Part shown: one piece after another, positions 63,897 through 64,000 of the stretch | Layout of the letters: each line of letters begins with the position of its first letter | How positions within the stretch are numbered: the stretch's first letter is position 1 | Assembly: GCA_021323595.1 (NCBI GenBank) | Contig: JAJPKR010000052.1 | Location: 37,083-101,082 of the forward strand | Direction: 5' to 3' | DNA: 64,000 nucleotides | Source of the DNA: Terriglobia bacterium | GTDB lineage: Bacteria > Acidobacteriota > Terriglobia > Terriglobales > SCQP01 | Translations under genes and position numbers: made by a program | The notes under the pieces: model-generated | Seen by the model: only the letters and a program-made list of their open reading frames with translations | Database searches by the model: none | What the model was told of the DNA's origin: nothing

Positions 63897-64000
63897 TCTG
63901 CTCCCCCAGATTCGCACGGAGCCGAGTATGATCTCGGTTTTGGCGAGCAGAGGAGGAGCGATGTCGACGACGAAGCACACGGTGGCACAGATGATTGCGG
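63894..64000 (+). mobile_element. Probable left end of an IS3-like insertion sequence, cut by window edge
   Basis: From TGATCTGCTCCCCCAGATTC at 63894 the sequence no longer continues the RHS frame. A short leader with AGGAGGAG then leads to an ATG at 63961. A TG start, a short non-coding end and an orfA with a strong ribosome binding site are what IS3-type elements show. The matching right end lies outside the window, so this is inference. Confidence 0.45.
63961..64000 (+). CDS. Start of a probable transposase orfA (partial)
   Basis: ATG 63961 follows AGGAGGAG by a few bases and begins MSTTKHTVAQMIA before the window ends. This is compatible with the helix-turn-helix start of IS3-family OrfA proteins (of the type KHTPEQI), but 13 residues cannot prove it. 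Confidence 0.4.
   Translation, partial: MSTTKHTVAQMIA

Overview
The window is very GC-rich and almost completely coding, with gene features typical of Acidobacteriota. These include four orphan duplicated MacB/FtsX permeases of the ADOP type, a DUF5335 protein, a DUF3857/transglutaminase/TPR protein and the start of an RHS protein. No marker gene fixes the genus, so the phylum is an inference from gene content.

Layout. Bases 1-7412 hold three tandem ADOP permeases, and a fourth lies at 21262-23715. An OsmC-family protein precedes a tightly overlapping trpC-trpF-trpB-trpA block (8106-11537). After a divergent SDR/M23-peptidase pair comes a complete heavy-metal RND efflux operon (TolC-type, membrane-fusion, CzcA/CusA-type pump; 14125-19688). 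The stretch 23829-29430 is a minus-strand group: a CE15-like esterase, an SDR and a large transglutaminase/TPR protein. A radical SAM gene and an ATP-grasp gene follow on the plus strand (29632-32282). The region 33200-45014 is replication and chromosome-partition territory: gyrB and dnaN on the minus strand, then rsmG, a parS palindrome, parA and parB on the plus strand. dnaA is not in the window. The rest carries redox proteins, an M14 peptidase, an ECF sigma cluster, an adenosine deaminase-like enzyme, a B12-binding radical SAM enzyme next to an esterase, two glycoside hydrolases, and an RHS gene cut by what looks like an insertion sequence at the right edge.

The most notable result is that two genes appear to decode an internal TGA as selenocysteine. 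The radical SAM protein at 29632 reads through a TGA at 30943 into a Cys-Sec-Ser-Glu-Pro tail, and the extended frame ends exactly on the start codon of the ATP-grasp gene (TGATG). The peroxiredoxin-like gene at 45362 has TGA at 45497 where the family has the catalytic Cys (Trp-Sec-Pro-Ser-Cys). In both, a perfect GC-rich hairpin with an apical loop starting AGUU sits 17-20 bases after the TGA, as expected of a bacterial SECIS. A plain stop-codon annotation would truncate the first protein and break the second.

A second window-wide pattern is the promoter geometry. At several transcription-unit starts a TANNNT-like -10 hexamer ends 6-7 bases before the start codon with no ribosome binding site. 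This suggests that a good share of genes here are expressed as leaderless mRNAs.
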